Origin: an uncultured Erysipelotrichaceae bacterium
Lineage (GTDB): Bacteria > Bacillota_I > Bacilli_A > Erysipelotrichales > Erysipelotrichaceae
NCBI GenBank assembly: GCA_944325255.1
Contig: CALUZH010000023.1
Span: 18,590 to 82,589 of the forward strand
DNA length: 64,000 nucleotides
Direction of reading: 5' to 3'
Part shown: piece by piece, positions 1 to 8,571 of the stretch
How positions within the stretch are numbered: the first letter of the stretch is position 1
How the letters are laid out: each line of letters begins with the position of its first letter
Made by a program: the position numbers and the translations under genes
Notes under the pieces: generated by a model
Seen by the model: the letters and a program-made list of their open reading frames with translations, nothing else
Database searches by the model: none
Told to the model about the DNA's origin: nothing

Positions 1-1889
1 CTGGCCAATTGTTCACGACTTAGATAAGTGCCGTAAAGCTCCGAAAAATTATCAATATCTACCGGTACAATCTTTTCGATTCTTTCCTTAAAGCCGTCAA
101 TAACAATCATCTCCCCCAGATGATATTCCTGTTTCAGAATATTGCCGAATGGGACGTATTGGGGATTTTGAAATATGCCATGCATAGAACAAGGTTTTAC
201 AACGGCTCCATATTCATCGACAACATCGATAATAAAAACATTTTTCTTGGTGGTCGTCTTTCTTAAACCGCGACCGATCTGTTGCAGATAAAGAACTTTT
301 GACATGGTTGGCCGAGCCATAACCAAGATGCCAAGTTCAGGATAATCCCAACCTTCAGATATCATGTTGCAAGAGCATAAGAAACGGAGCTTATGCTTTT
401 TGAAATCTTCCATAATCTTTTGGTTTTTACTGTTGCCGCCGGTATAAGCCGCTGAGCTAAAACCTCTTGCATTCAAAATTCTGCTCATTTCTTCGGCATG
501 TTTAACACTGACGCAAAAGACCACACCCTGCCTTGAAGAAACTTCGCCATCTTTAAAATATTTCTCTAAAACATCGGCAATAAGTTCGTTTCGGGATGTA
601 ACTCTTATCGATTTTTCCAAATCGGCATTGACATAATCATGGCCGTTAAAACGTACCTTACTTAAATCAAGATTGGTTTCAATACGATAAACATTGGCTG
701 TAGCAATAATGCCCTTATTCATAGCGTCTTTTAAAGACAGATTTACACGATAATTGCCAAAGATACTTTCAAGCCTTTGCTTATCGAGCCTTTCATCAGT
801 CGCGGTTAAACCAATCATAAAATCGGCATCAAAATATTGGATTAACCTTTTTAACATCGGTGCTACTGCATGATGGGCCTCATCGATGACAATATAATTA
901 AAATAATCACTTGCATATTCACGGTAATGTTGATAAGCATAGGCATAAGTCGATACCGTAATATTATTTAAAAGATGAGGCAAAGATTGTGCCAAACGTT
1001 TATACCAATCACTTACGATATTGATATTCGGCGCCAATATCAAGGCTTTAAAATCCTTAAAACCGCGAGCAAAGATGGCCATGTCTTCTTCAACGATCTT
1101 TGATTTGCCGCTGCCGGTAGGATAGACAACCAAAAAAGTTTTAATACCGGATTTACGGCTTTCTTCTATATCTTCCAAAGTCGCCACTTGATGGTCATAA
1201 AGCTTGAACTTTCGCTCTACGGTAATACCATCATTATAAAAATTATTGGGGTCTTTACCGAAATATGTCACTATATCATCTTCAATCCGCTCGGTAAAAA
1301 GACAGTCCTCGCTGGAAAAACGATATAGTTTTATACCCCATTTAACACAGGTATTTTGCTTATTAAGCTGCTTACGATATTGTTCTTTACCGATAATTTG
1401 CGGATGATGATAACTTATCCCGTTTTCTTCTACGGCTATATCACCATCCTTGGTATGCACATAATAATCAAGAAAGAAATTATTACCTTTATCATCACTG
1501 ATGCCATATTCCTTATGTAGATATTTAAGGGCATCTAAGCCATATACATTTCCAAAGTCTTTTTCAAACAAAAATTCCAATGGTGACACGGCACCGGAAT
1601 CTTCACGATTCACTTCACGTTTAATTGCCGCAAATTCCGGATTATCGTTTTTCAAAAAGTCGCTAATATCTTTTTCATCTTCCTTAAGAAAACGATAAAC
1701 CTTGGCATATTTATGCATATAGGCATTTTGTTTATCGGTAATTAATGTATAAGAAAAAATAGCTCCGTCTTCCGCACGATGGCAAATATCTTCATCAATA
1801 ATAACGGCAGTATCATCTAAGATATAAAAAAGCGACTTACCGCCGTTTGGATAAATCACTTTTTCTTTGAGAGTAAAACATTCATCCAT
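1..1889 (-). CDS. SF2 DEAD/DEAH helicase with N-terminal nuclease-like region (3' end cut off)
   Basis: Read on the minus strand from ATG at 1889; the frame is open to the window edge, so the C-terminus is missing. Seen: Walker A YPTGSGKSK, DEAH box in VIDEAHHA, and the motif VI string QQIGRGLR, which define a superfamily 2 helicase of the ResIII type. Upstream of the helicase core (about residues 95-170) a stretch with DYYV and IAVEENGISYHHP looks like a PD-(D/E)XK nuclease core; that assignment is inference. The start lies inside the end of the upstream methyltransferase gene (34-nt overlap), so the two are translationally linked. Helicase plus methyltransferase pairs are common in restriction-like defence loci, but a housekeeping repair role is not excluded. 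Confidence 0.85.
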   Translation of the reverse strand, partial: MDECFTLKEKVIYPNGGKSLFYILDDTAVIIDEDICHRAEDGAIFSYTLITDKQNAYMHKYAKVYRFLKEDEKDISDFLKNDNPEFAAIKREVNREDSGAVSPLEFLFEKDFGNVYGLDALKYLHKEYGISDDKGNNFFLDYYVHTKDGDIAVEENGISYHHPQIIGKEQYRKQLNKQNTCVKWGIKLYRFSSEDCLFTERIEDDIVTYFGKDPNNFYNDGITVERKFKLYDHQVATLEDIEESRKSGIKTFLVVYPTGSGKSKIVEEDMAIFARGFKDFKALILAPNINIVSDWYKRLAQSLPHLLNNITVSTYAYAYQHYREYASDYFNYIVIDEAHHAVAPMLKRLIQYFDADFMIGLTATDERLDKQRLESIFGNYRVNLSLKDAMNKGIIATANVYRIETNLDLSKVRFNGHDYVNADLEKSIRVTSRNELIADVLEKYFKDGEVSSRQGVVFCVSVKHAEEMSRILNARGFSSAAYTGGNSKNQKIMEDFKKHKLRFLCSCNMISEGWDYPELGILVMARPTMSKVLYLQQIGRGLRKTTTKKNVFIIDVVDEYGAVVKPCSMHGIFQNPQYVPFGNILKQEYHLGEMIVIDGFKERIEKIVPVDIDNFSELYGTYLSREQLA

Positions 1890-2464
1890 TTTTCTTCTTC
1901 CCGACCCGGCCTTACATCAAAAGTCTGCCAAACTTTTACAGTCTTAAACCGCCGACTTTTTCTCACCATTTTAGCTACCTTATCTTCGTTAAAATCATTG
2001 AAAAAACGACCGTTACGCGTTCCATAAGAATCGCCATACTTAAAGGACATATAAAAAATACCACCGTCTTTCAAGCAAGATGCCACCTTATTTATAACTT
2101 CATCCAAGTCTTCAACCCAAATATGCAGCAAAGACGCACAAGCCCAGACACCATCATACATATTATGCGGTTGCCAAAATTCAAAAAGCTCGCATTCAAC
2201 ATTAAGATCCGTCAACATTCTGGCTCTGGCGCACATCCTAGGGGATCCGTCGATAGCATCAACCGTATAACCTTTTTTTAAAAAATATAGGCTGTCTCTT
2301 CCTGAACCGCAACCCATATCCAAAATATGACCGCCTTTTGGAACATATGTCAAAAATTCATCCTGTATCTCATGAAAATCAACATTTTCGGTATCATCAA
2401 TAAATGAATCAGCATGTTTATTGTAATATGCTAAAGTAAAACTATTCTCAAACATTCCCATCAC
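1856..2464 (-). CDS. Class I SAM-dependent methyltransferase
   Basis: 202 aa. Motif I (ILDMGCGSGRDSLYF, about residues 47-61) is the glycine-rich SAM-binding loop, followed by an acidic residue at the end of strand 2 (VDAIDGSP). There is no target-recognition domain and no NPPY/DPPY motif, so it is not an obvious DNA base methyltransferase; the small-molecule/TehB-like branch fits better. It is the first gene of a two-gene unit with the helicase, overlapping it by 34 nt. The substrate cannot be told from sequence. Confidence 0.85.
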   Translation of the reverse strand: MMGMFENSFTLAYYNKHADSFIDDTENVDFHEIQDEFLTYVPKGGHILDMGCGSGRDSLYFLKKGYTVDAIDGSPRMCARARMLTDLNVECELFEFWQPHNMYDGVWACASLLHIWVEDLDEVINKVASCLKDGGIFYMSFKYGDSYGTRNGRFFNDFNEDKVAKMVRKSRRFKTVKVWQTFDVRPGREEEKWMNVLLSKKK

Positions 2465-2830
2465 CCATTTCCTTTATCAAAATAATAATTGATAAATACA
2501 TAAGCTACAAGAGCACAGATATCTTTTATTTTTGAGTTTCTTAATAAAATTCTCAGGAATTTTTAACGCATTTTACCGATTCAATATAAAACCTTTATCA
2601 CTATAAAAATTCCTAGGAATTTTAAAGTTTTTGACAAATTCATAAGTAACAGGGCAAACATTTACAGTATTGCCGAAAGATAAATTCATTATTTTATTAA
2701 CAATACATCAAGCTAATTGGCGCAATCAGATAATCTGCTTAAAATGATCGAAAAGATACTGACACTTTCAACATTCATACATAATTATCGATGTATTTAT
2801 CTAAGATTAAACAACTAAACTTAAATTAAA
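2465..2830. other. AT-rich intergenic stretch
   Basis: Between the methyltransferase start and the terminator of the tRNA-Val unit. No convincing ORF or RNA gene is seen. An AAATTCCTAGGAATTTT-like palindrome (around 2607-2622) and a related AAAATTCTCAGGAATTTTT stretch (around 2545-2565) are present, both containing GGAATTTT, and could be operator-like sites upstream of the methyltransferase/helicase pair. Beyond that nothing is recognised. Confidence 0.4.
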
Positions 2831-2887
2831 AAAATGACAGTATGCTAGAGATTTTTGGTTAACTATCTCTAATTATGCTGTCATTTT
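2831..2887 (-). terminator. Hairpin terminator-like element downstream of tRNA-Val
   Basis: AAAATGACAG and CTGTCATTTT form a perfect 10-bp outer stem, extended inside by AGAGAT/ATCTCT. On the minus strand the stem is followed by a run of T, as expected for rho-independent termination of the tRNA-Val transcript. Confidence 0.55.
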
Positions 2888-2891
2888 AATT

Positions 2892-2986
2892 ACCATCTTA
2901 GCGATGATCTTCTATCCTTAGACTAACTCTTACTGCAAACCATCCCGGGAAGAAATAAGTGTTCGTCAGATAATCATATGGTGGAG
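2892..2986 (-). repeat. Repeat copy A, downstream of tRNA-Val
   Basis: About 95 bp whose ends match the segment at 4804-4886: 18 identical bases at the left (ACCATCTTAGCGATGATC), a diverged middle with a 12-nt length difference, and 30 identical bases at the right ending in the CTCCACCA acceptor end of the RNA gene. Each copy lies immediately 3' of an RNA gene (tRNA-Val here, tmRNA in copy B), in the same orientation. Confidence 0.75.
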
Positions 2987-3054
2987 GCTAAGGGACTCGA
3001 ACCCATGACCCCTTCCACGTCAAGGAAGTGCTCTCCCAACTGAGCTAAGTCTCC
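2979..3054 (-). tRNA. tRNA-Val (anticodon GAC)
   Basis: 76 nt including encoded CCA. D arm GCTC-AGTTGGGA-GAGC, anticodon arm CTTCC-TTGACGT-GGAAG (anticodon GAC), T loop TTCGAGT. Acceptor GGAGACT pairs with AGCCTCC except for one A-C position; the T stem has one T-T mismatch. The two mismatches are mildly unusual, but the consensus loops, the encoded CCA and a good promoter argue that it works. Confidence 0.85.
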
Positions 3055-3067
3055 ACGTTGCTTAAAA

Positions 3068-3096
3068 ATATTAACATATCTAATAGAATAATTCAA
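3068..3096 (-). promoter_or_regulatory. Promoter of tRNA-Val
   Basis: On the minus strand, TTGAAT, a 17-nt spacer and TAATAT lie just upstream of the tRNA 5' end (3054). This is a near-consensus SigA-type promoter. Confidence 0.55.
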
Positions 3097-3106
3097 TATA
3101 AGCTTG

Positions 3107-3131
3107 TAAAAGGGCATCACTAGGATGCCCT
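3107..3131 (-). terminator. Terminator of the SPFH/RHH operon
   Basis: AGGGCATC-loop-GATGCCCT, an 8-bp perfect stem beginning at the stop codon of the RHH gene and followed on the minus strand by TTTT. Confidence 0.7.
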
Positions 3132-3328
3132 CAAATATCAATATCTAACGGCTTATCGATTTCTTCGCCGACATATTTGCCATTTTTCTTTCTTTGTTTA
3201 ACGCATTCCGACAACAAGTACTCTATTTGACCATTGATGCTACGAAAATCATCTTCTGCCCAAGATGCAATTTCCTCATATAGCTTAGACGATAATCTTA
3301 ACGGTATTTGTCTCTTGTTGTCTTTCAT
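3131..3328 (-). CDS. Small ribbon-helix-helix (Arc-like) DNA-binding protein
   Basis: 65 aa. The segment QIPLRLSSKLYEEIASWAEDD followed by RSINGQIEYLLSECV fits the strand-helix-helix pattern of Arc/MetJ-type repressors. The start overlaps the stop of the SPFH gene (TAATG), so translation is coupled. SPFH and RHH genes are often paired in Bacillota. It may repress its own operon through the palindrome at 4350-4368; that is inference. Confidence 0.75.
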   Translation of the reverse strand: MKDNKRQIPLRLSSKLYEEIASWAEDDFRSINGQIEYLLSECVKQRKKNGKYVGEEIDKPLDIDI

Positions 3329-4332
3329 TAATATAAACTTCCGGAATTAACAATCGGTTGAGCATCCTTGTTGCCACATAATACCACAAGGAGATTTGAT
3401 ACCATTGCTGCTTTGCGTTCATCATCAAGATCAACAATGCTTTCTTCTTTAAGCTTATTCAAAGCCATTTCTACCATACCGACAGCACCGTCAACTATCA
3501 TCTTCCGGGCATCAATAATAGCTGATGCCTGTTGTCTTTGCAACATTGCTGCGGCAATTTCCGGCGCATATGCCAGATAAGTAATGCGGGCATCGATGAT
3601 TTCAATTCCGGCATCGTTGACGCTTTCCTGTATCTTATCCTTAATTCTTTTAGCTACAACGGTGCTGGAACCCCGAAGACTGCCGTCATCGGCCTTGCCG
3701 TCACCGGTAGTATCAATATTTTCGGCAACATCGTAAGGATAGATACGAACAATATCTCTTAATGCCGTATCGCACATAAGGGATAAAAATTCTTTGTAAT
3801 TATCCACATTAAATACCGCTTTGGCCGTATCAATAACACGCCAAGTTACCGCTATACCTATTTCTACGGGATTGCCCAATACATCATTTATTTTTTGTCT
3901 GGCATTATTCAAAGTCATGACTTTTAATGACAATTTATTCGAATTGTCGGCTTTAATACTTTGGCCGCTGATTTGTAATCCTTCACCGTTTTTAACATCT
4001 CCGCTTTGGGACAATTGGGTATAACGTGCCGGATTTATAGCACTGGAAAAGGGATTCACATAGAAAAATCCTGGACCTTTTAATGTTCCGATATATTTAC
4101 CGAAAAGGGTTAAAACCAAAGCTTCTTGCGGTCTTAATACTTTAAGTCCGGCAAGAGCTATAATATCAGCAACAAAAATAGACATCGCCAAACAAGTCAA
4201 AAGGATACCCAAAAGATCGCTGCAAAATGAAATAGCATAAATAAAGCCACCAAGGCTTAACACCATAACAGCCAGAATAATCAACAAGGCCAACATGCCA
4301 TGTTTTTTACCGTTTAGTATTTTTTCTTCCAT
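3328..4332 (-). CDS. SPFH (stomatin/prohibitin-like) membrane protein
   Basis: 334 aa. Two hydrophobic N-terminal segments (about residues 13-35 and 38-62) anchor it to the membrane. An SPFH domain follows ([23 protein letters not shown]), then a helical, alanine-rich segment ([20 protein letters not shown]). The family forms oligomers that organise membrane microdomains; no enzymatic role is expected. It is the first gene of a two-gene operon with the RHH protein, with a good RBS (GGAG in minus sense) ahead of ATG 4332. Confidence 0.85.
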   Translation of the reverse strand: MEEKILNGKKHGMLALLIILAVMVLSLGGFIYAISFCSDLLGILLTCLAMSIFVADIIALAGLKVLRPQEALVLTLFGKYIGTLKGPGFFYVNPFSSAINPARYTQLSQSGDVKNGEGLQISGQSIKADNSNKLSLKVMTLNNARQKINDVLGNPVEIGIAVTWRVIDTAKAVFNVDNYKEFLSLMCDTALRDIVRIYPYDVAENIDTTGDGKADDGSLRGSSTVVAKRIKDKIQESVNDAGIEIIDARITYLAYAPEIAAAMLQRQQASAIIDARKMIVDGAVGMVEMALNKLKEESIVDLDDERKAAMVSNLLVVLCGNKDAQPIVNSGSLY

Positions 4333-4349
4333 AATCTAATAAACTCCTT

Positions 4350-4368
4350 TGATATCAAAATGATATCA
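4350..4368. promoter_or_regulatory. Perfect palindrome upstream of the SPFH gene
   Basis: TGATATC-AAAAT-GATATCA, 7-bp perfect arms, lying directly upstream of the ribosome binding site of the SPFH gene. Its size fits an operator for a dimeric repressor; the co-transcribed RHH protein is the obvious candidate. Confidence 0.45.
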
Positions 4369-4803
4369 GATAGATATTAGATAATCAATACTTTTTCCCG
4401 TAAAAAATTGAAATCAGCTTTATATTACAATGCACTACCAATACTGTTGAGATAAAGGCAAGCGAGAATAATTCTGCACCTTCCTTTAAGCACTATATGA
4501 CCGATCACCATCCGAAATATGCAATCAGTTTTATCTTGCGAATAAAATAATAGATTGTTTGTAACGAAGAAATCATATAACAAGCGTCTCATATATCTGT
4601 AAAGACATTTATAGACACGTTACGATATATCAATGACAAAAGAATAATAAAAATGAACGTAAATTTGTTTGCGTTCACGTTTCGTTCAGAAAATGAACGC
4701 ATTTTTTAATATTTACGTTCAAAAAGCTCAATTTAAAATCATTTTGATATTATTGAAGTAAATGTAGGTGATGGCATGAATGACAGTGCACCAAAAAGAA
4801 AAG
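4369..4803. other. Intergenic stretch between the SPFH and ssrA units
   Basis: No gene is supported. It holds the palindromes listed separately. A 20-codon ORF with a fair RBS starts at 4776 but runs into repeat copy B, so I do not call it a gene. Confidence 0.4.
4655..4720. repeat. Nested inverted repeats built from GAACG/CGTTC
   Basis: Outer arms GAACGTAAAT (4655-4664) and ATTTACGTTC (4711-4720) are perfect inverted repeats. Inside them GCGTTCA (4671-4677) and TGAACGC (4694-4700) form a second perfect pair, and one more CGTTC lies between. This is a cluster of operator half-sites or a cruciform-forming element with no adjacent gene on the plus strand. Confidence 0.6.
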
Positions 4804-4886
4804 ACCATCTTAGCGATGATCCTCTATGTTTAGACTAACACTTATCACAAAGAAACAAGTGTTCGTCAGATAATCATATGGTGGAG
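4804..4886 (-). repeat. Repeat copy B, downstream of tmRNA
   Basis: Partner of 2892-2986. The last 30 bases are identical in both copies and include the CTCCACCA acceptor end of ssrA. It lacks a 12-nt stretch found in copy A. Confidence 0.75.
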
Positions 4887-5225
4887 CCGACGGGAGTCGA
4901 ACCCGTGTCCAAGAATAGCCCCACATTCAGACTTCTACAGTTTAGCTTATCTTTGATTAAGACAATACTTATGGCATAAGCAACCGGTATTGAATTGGCC
5001 TTTTCGGTTTTCGGCTAAAGAGCTAAAGGCTAACTCTTTTTGCCTATTCCATATTTACGATCAATAACGTATGGACACCGCTATTGAAAGCTTGCTAGTA
5101 ACCTAAAGTCGGTTTAATTAAGCAAATGCTAATTCGTTATTTCCGTTTATTTTTAATTGATGATTAGGTCATCGCTCCACTGCTATCTGAATCCAGCATA
5201 AACCTGTCGAAACCATGACGGCCCC
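4879..5225 (-). ncRNA. ssrA: tmRNA (transfer-messenger RNA)
   Basis: 347 nt on the minus strand from GGGGCCGTCATGGTTTCGAC to CGGCTCC-A-CCA, the canonical one-piece tmRNA ends. The two acceptor strands pair, and the T arm (GGGTTCGACTCCC) is complete. The tag reading frame ends in NGNNELAFA followed by TAA; the AxxFA-type end is typical of proteolysis tags. The exact resume codon is not certain (the frame opens after an in-frame TGA, giving a tag of roughly 15 residues). It lies directly downstream of its protein partner smpB and has its own promoter. Confidence 0.95.
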
Positions 5226-5235
5226 ATGTATAAGA

Positions 5236-5264
5236 ATTAAATAACACTTATCAGTTAATGTCAA
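5236..5264 (-). promoter_or_regulatory. Promoter of ssrA
   Basis: On the minus strand, TTGACA, a 17-nt spacer and TTTAAT lie in the 49-bp gap between the smpB stop and the tmRNA 5' end, about 10 nt from the GGGG start. ssrA can therefore be transcribed independently of smpB. Confidence 0.7.
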
Positions 5265-5274
5265 GATAAAGGCC

Positions 5275-5721
5275 TTAGCGTTTAACCGCCTTTAAGGCCT
5301 CCATCTTCATGGCTTTAACCTTGGCGTCCTCTCTTTTATCATATAAGGTCTTACCCTTGGCTAAGGCAATCTCTAATTTGGCAATACCGCTTTTAGTCAA
5401 ATAAATTCTTAAAGGAATAACGGTATAGCCTTGGGTCTTGACCTTCGACTGCCATTTGATAATTTCTCTTTTATTTAAAAGGAGCTTACGGTCACGATCT
5501 TCTTCATGATTATTGCGATTGCCATGGTCATAAGCTGATATATGCATGCCTTTAATAAAAGCCTCATTATTGATAAACGAAATATAGGAATCCTTGATTT
5601 GGGCCTTACCCTTGCGTAAAGACTTAATCTCCGTGCCTAAAAGGACCATTCCGGCTTCTAATTTCTCATCAATAAAATAATCATGGTAGGCTTTTTTATT
5701 TACCGTTACTTCTTTTTCCAT
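5275..5721 (-). CDS. smpB: SsrA-binding protein SmpB
   Basis: 148 aa, normal length. Seen: KAYHDYFIDEKLEAGMVLLGTEIKSLR at the N-terminus and the basic C-terminal tail ending KAVKR, which inserts into the decoding centre during trans-translation. SmpB binds tmRNA and delivers it to stalled ribosomes. The gene sits 10 bp after rnr and 49 bp before ssrA, the conserved rnr-smpB-ssrA order. Confidence 0.97.
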   Translation of the reverse strand: MEKEVTVNKKAYHDYFIDEKLEAGMVLLGTEIKSLRKGKAQIKDSYISFINNEAFIKGMHISAYDHGNRNNHEEDRDRKLLLNKREIIKWQSKVKTQGYTVIPLRIYLTKSGIAKLEIALAKGKTLYDKREDAKVKAMKMEALKAVKR

Positions 5722-5731
5722 CTTTCAGCTC

Positions 5732-7795
5732 CTAAATCCAAGTCTGTCTTTTTCGATGATACAGACTGAAATCAATTTCTCCCCGATGAATATTGACACC
5801 GGTGCATCTTACTTTGACAATATCACCAATCTGATAGCTTTGAAAACCATCACTTAAGGCCCCTTCATCATTAAGGGCAAAATAACCGTCAAGTTTGGAT
5901 ATATGCACCAAACCTTCAACAGTATTATATAGCTTAACATAAAAGCCATAGGTATTTACCCCGGAAATAACCCCCTCAAAGACTTCATTTATATGCTTAA
6001 GCATATAATAACACTTATATAAGTCATCAATGTCTCTTTCAATCTCGACACTTATTCTTTCCCGCTTATTGGCATTTTGGGCAATTCTTAAATTGTCTTT
6101 GACATCCTCGTCCATCTTGGCAAGATCAAGAGGATGCAAGACATATTTCTTAAGCATCCGATGAACCACAAGGTCGGGATAGCGGCGAATCGGGGAAGTA
6201 AAATGACAATAATACTTAAGTCCCAAACCATAATGACCGCTTAAGACATTGTCGTATTCGGCTTTAGCCATAGCTTTAAGACAATAGTTATTGACAATCG
6301 GGAAAATGGGATCATCTTTGAAAGATAAAAGGCAATCAGCCAATTGACGGGCACTGATAGCTTGTTTATTACCCTTGAAGTGATAGCCTTGGTTTTCGAC
6401 AAGCTGCATAAAGGCCATAAGCTTTTCTTCTTTTGGAAAGCCGTGATTTCGATAAACCATGGGATAATCAAGATAGGCCATATGTCCGGCTACACAGACA
6501 TTGGCAGTAATCATGAAATCTTCAATTAATTCTTCGCTCAAACCTCTTTGTCTTGGCCTGATATCTAAAACTTTATAGCCATCTAAAATAAATTCCGCCT
6601 CATCACTTGCGAAATCAATACCACCCAAATTCTTTCTTTTGGCTTTTAAGATCTTAGCTAATTCCAAGGCTTCATTAAGCATCTTGGCAAGCTTTGCATA
6701 TTCTTCATTTACTTCTTTATCGCCCTCATAAAACTTATTGACCTTTTGATAAGTTAAACGTCTTTGGGAACAAATTAATGACTCATAAATATCATAGTCC
6801 TTAACTTCCCCCTTATTATCGATATACATATCAACCGTCATTGCCAAGCGTACTTCATTGGGTCTTAAGGAACAAAGACCGTTACTTAAGATATCCGGCA
6901 GCATCGGTATTACATGCCCCGGGTAATAAATAGAGGTTCCTCTTTCATAAGCTTCTTTATCTAAGAAACTGTCTTTTTTTACATAATGGCTCACATCGGC
7001 AATATGAACCATTAAATGATAGCGGTCAGCTACTTTTTCGACTGTAAAAGCATCATCAAAGTCCTTGGCATCATCACCATCAATCGTTACGGTCATAAGG
7101 GTAGTTAAATCATGACGATCGGGATATTCATCTTTATCGACATAGGGTTTAAAACTTGCGGCCTCTTTTAGAACTTCCGGCTTAAATTCCATGGCAATAT
7201 CATGGGCATAAAGAATGGACAGTTCTTGGCTTTGGGGATCCTTGGCACTTCCGATATACTTGTCGATAGCCAAGATTCTTTTATCATAATCAACAATATG
7301 ACAACGAACCTTATCATTATTATGCAAATGATATTTATGCCAATTATTAATCCGAAAATCATTAGGAAAACTTGTATCATCTGCCCTAAATAAAAAATTG
7401 CCACCTCTTTTAATGATGATGCCGACCACATATTTTATTTCATGTCCAAGTATGGCTAAAACCCTTGCTCCGTTTCTTACATGTTCATAAACTACCCGGT
7501 CATGATTTAAAAGCCGCAGGTCATTTAAGTTTAAAACCTCAAAGATATCATCCTTTTCATAAATATATCCCTTATGATTGCGACGGATAATAAGTTCGCC
7601 GACTCCTCTTTTATCCTTATGACATAAATCATAAAAATCACCCTTTTGAAAAAGGGTCTCATCATCAATGAGGGCATTTAATTCTTTGATTACCGTCTTA
7701 TATTCTTCACCGTTTTGGGCCCCGCAATAAGCAAGTACTTCTTCGACCGTAAAGGGTCTTTCGACGTTATTAATAAAATCGCTAAGTTTTTTCAT
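5732..7795 (-). CDS. rnr: Ribonuclease R
   Basis: 687 aa. The RNB catalytic domain is marked by TIDGDDAKDFDDAF (metal-binding aspartates, about residues 237-250) and HYCHFTSPIRRYPDLVVHR. An S1 domain lies at the C-terminus (FEGVISGVNTYGFYVKL), and cold-shock-like OB folds occupy the first 200 residues. It is a 3'-5' exoribonuclease that degrades structured RNA, including non-stop mRNAs released by trans-translation, which fits the smpB/ssrA neighbours. secG is 29 bp upstream. Confidence 0.96.
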   Translation of the reverse strand: MKKLSDFINNVERPFTVEEVLAYCGAQNGEEYKTVIKELNALIDDETLFQKGDFYDLCHKDKRGVGELIIRRNHKGYIYEKDDIFEVLNLNDLRLLNHDRVVYEHVRNGARVLAILGHEIKYVVGIIIKRGGNFLFRADDTSFPNDFRINNWHKYHLHNNDKVRCHIVDYDKRILAIDKYIGSAKDPQSQELSILYAHDIAMEFKPEVLKEAASFKPYVDKDEYPDRHDLTTLMTVTIDGDDAKDFDDAFTVEKVADRYHLMVHIADVSHYVKKDSFLDKEAYERGTSIYYPGHVIPMLPDILSNGLCSLRPNEVRLAMTVDMYIDNKGEVKDYDIYESLICSQRRLTYQKVNKFYEGDKEVNEEYAKLAKMLNEALELAKILKAKRKNLGGIDFASDEAEFILDGYKVLDIRPRQRGLSEELIEDFMITANVCVAGHMAYLDYPMVYRNHGFPKEEKLMAFMQLVENQGYHFKGNKQAISARQLADCLLSFKDDPIFPIVNNYCLKAMAKAEYDNVLSGHYGLGLKYYCHFTSPIRRYPDLVVHRMLKKYVLHPLDLAKMDEDVKDNLRIAQNANKRERISVEIERDIDDLYKCYYMLKHINEVFEGVISGVNTYGFYVKLYNTVEGLVHISKLDGYFALNDEGALSDGFQSYQIGDIVKVRCTGVNIHRGEIDFSLYHRKRQTWI

Positions 7796-7824
7796 AAATA
7801 AATAAAAAGGAGCAACACTGCTCC

Positions 7825-8052
7825 TTAATCAATAATGCGGATAATAATCACCATAACAAAGAAGGCGATACCGACAACCATAGTCAAATTAGATATGAGT
7901 TTTTCGGGACCTCTTTCTTTGATATTTTGAAACAGACCCAAGTCCCCGGAACCGGTGAAAGCACTGAGACCGTCTGATTTACCGCTTTGTAACAGTGATA
8001 ATAAAATTAATAAAACTGCCAATACCAATAATACAATTTCCATAAATTCCAC
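7825..8052 (-). CDS. secG: Preprotein translocase subunit SecG
   Basis: 75 aa with two membrane helices (about residues 4-20 and 53-72) separated by a Gly/Ser-rich loop (QSGKSDGLSAFTGSGDLGLF) typical of SecG. It assists SecYEG translocation. The order secG-rnr-smpB-ssrA is a classic Bacillota arrangement. Confidence 0.93.
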   Translation of the reverse strand: MEFMEIVLLVLAVLLILLSLLQSGKSDGLSAFTGSGDLGLFQNIKERGPEKLISNLTMVVGIAFFVMVIIIRIID

Positions 8053-8097
8053 CTCTGATGATGTGCTTAATAATTCTATAATTTTCTTGGCTTCAAG

Positions 8098-8571
8098 TCA
8101 AATTTTTCGCCGAATGTAGGTGACAAAACGATAGCTATAAGGCTCACTAAAGCTTTCTGTTTCCCTCATTTCATAATCTTCCTTATTAAATTCAGGGAAA
8201 TAAGTATCACCCTTAAATGCCGCATCAATCTCGGTTAAATAAAGCTTATCGGCCAAAGGCAGAGCTTGCTTATAGACTTCAGCGCCACCGGCAATAAAGG
8301 TATCTTTTCTATTAGCGGCCTTAATAGCCTTTTCAAGACTGGAAAAAACCTGAATATCCTTAGCCCTAAAATGGGGATCGTGGCTTAAAACGAAAACTTC
8401 CCTATCCTTTAAGCTTTTATTAAGGGAAAGATAGGTCTTTCTGCCCATGATCAGCGTTTGGTTTAAAGTCAGATGCTTAAAATGTTTTAAATCATTTTCG
8501 ATATGCCAGGGAAGCTTGCCCTTATAGCCGATGACCCGGTTTTGATCTAAGGCAGCAATAATATAAATCAT
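8098..8571 (-). CDS. folA: Dihydrofolate reductase
   Basis: 157 aa. MIYIIAALDQNRVIGYKGKLPWHIENDLKHFKHLT contains the conserved IG..G.LPW and substrate-binding acidic residue (E in HIENDLKHF). IMGRKTYLSL and the FIAGGAEVYKQAL NADPH-binding segment follow. It reduces dihydrofolate to tetrahydrofolate. The start codon overlaps the end of the GH9 gene by 4 nt. No thymidylate synthase gene is adjacent, which is less usual. Confidence 0.95.
   Translation of the reverse strand: MIYIIAALDQNRVIGYKGKLPWHIENDLKHFKHLTLNQTLIMGRKTYLSLNKSLKDREVFVLSHDPHFRAKDIQVFSSLEKAIKAANRKDTFIAGGAEVYKQALPLADKLYLTEIDAAFKGDTYFPEFNKEDYEMRETESFSEPYSYRFVTYIRRKI

Noticed and set aside
4776..4838. Short ORF starting MNDSAPKRKDHL with a fair ribosome site
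   Set aside because: Only about 20 codons; it runs into repeat copy B and no similar ORF exists at repeat copy A.
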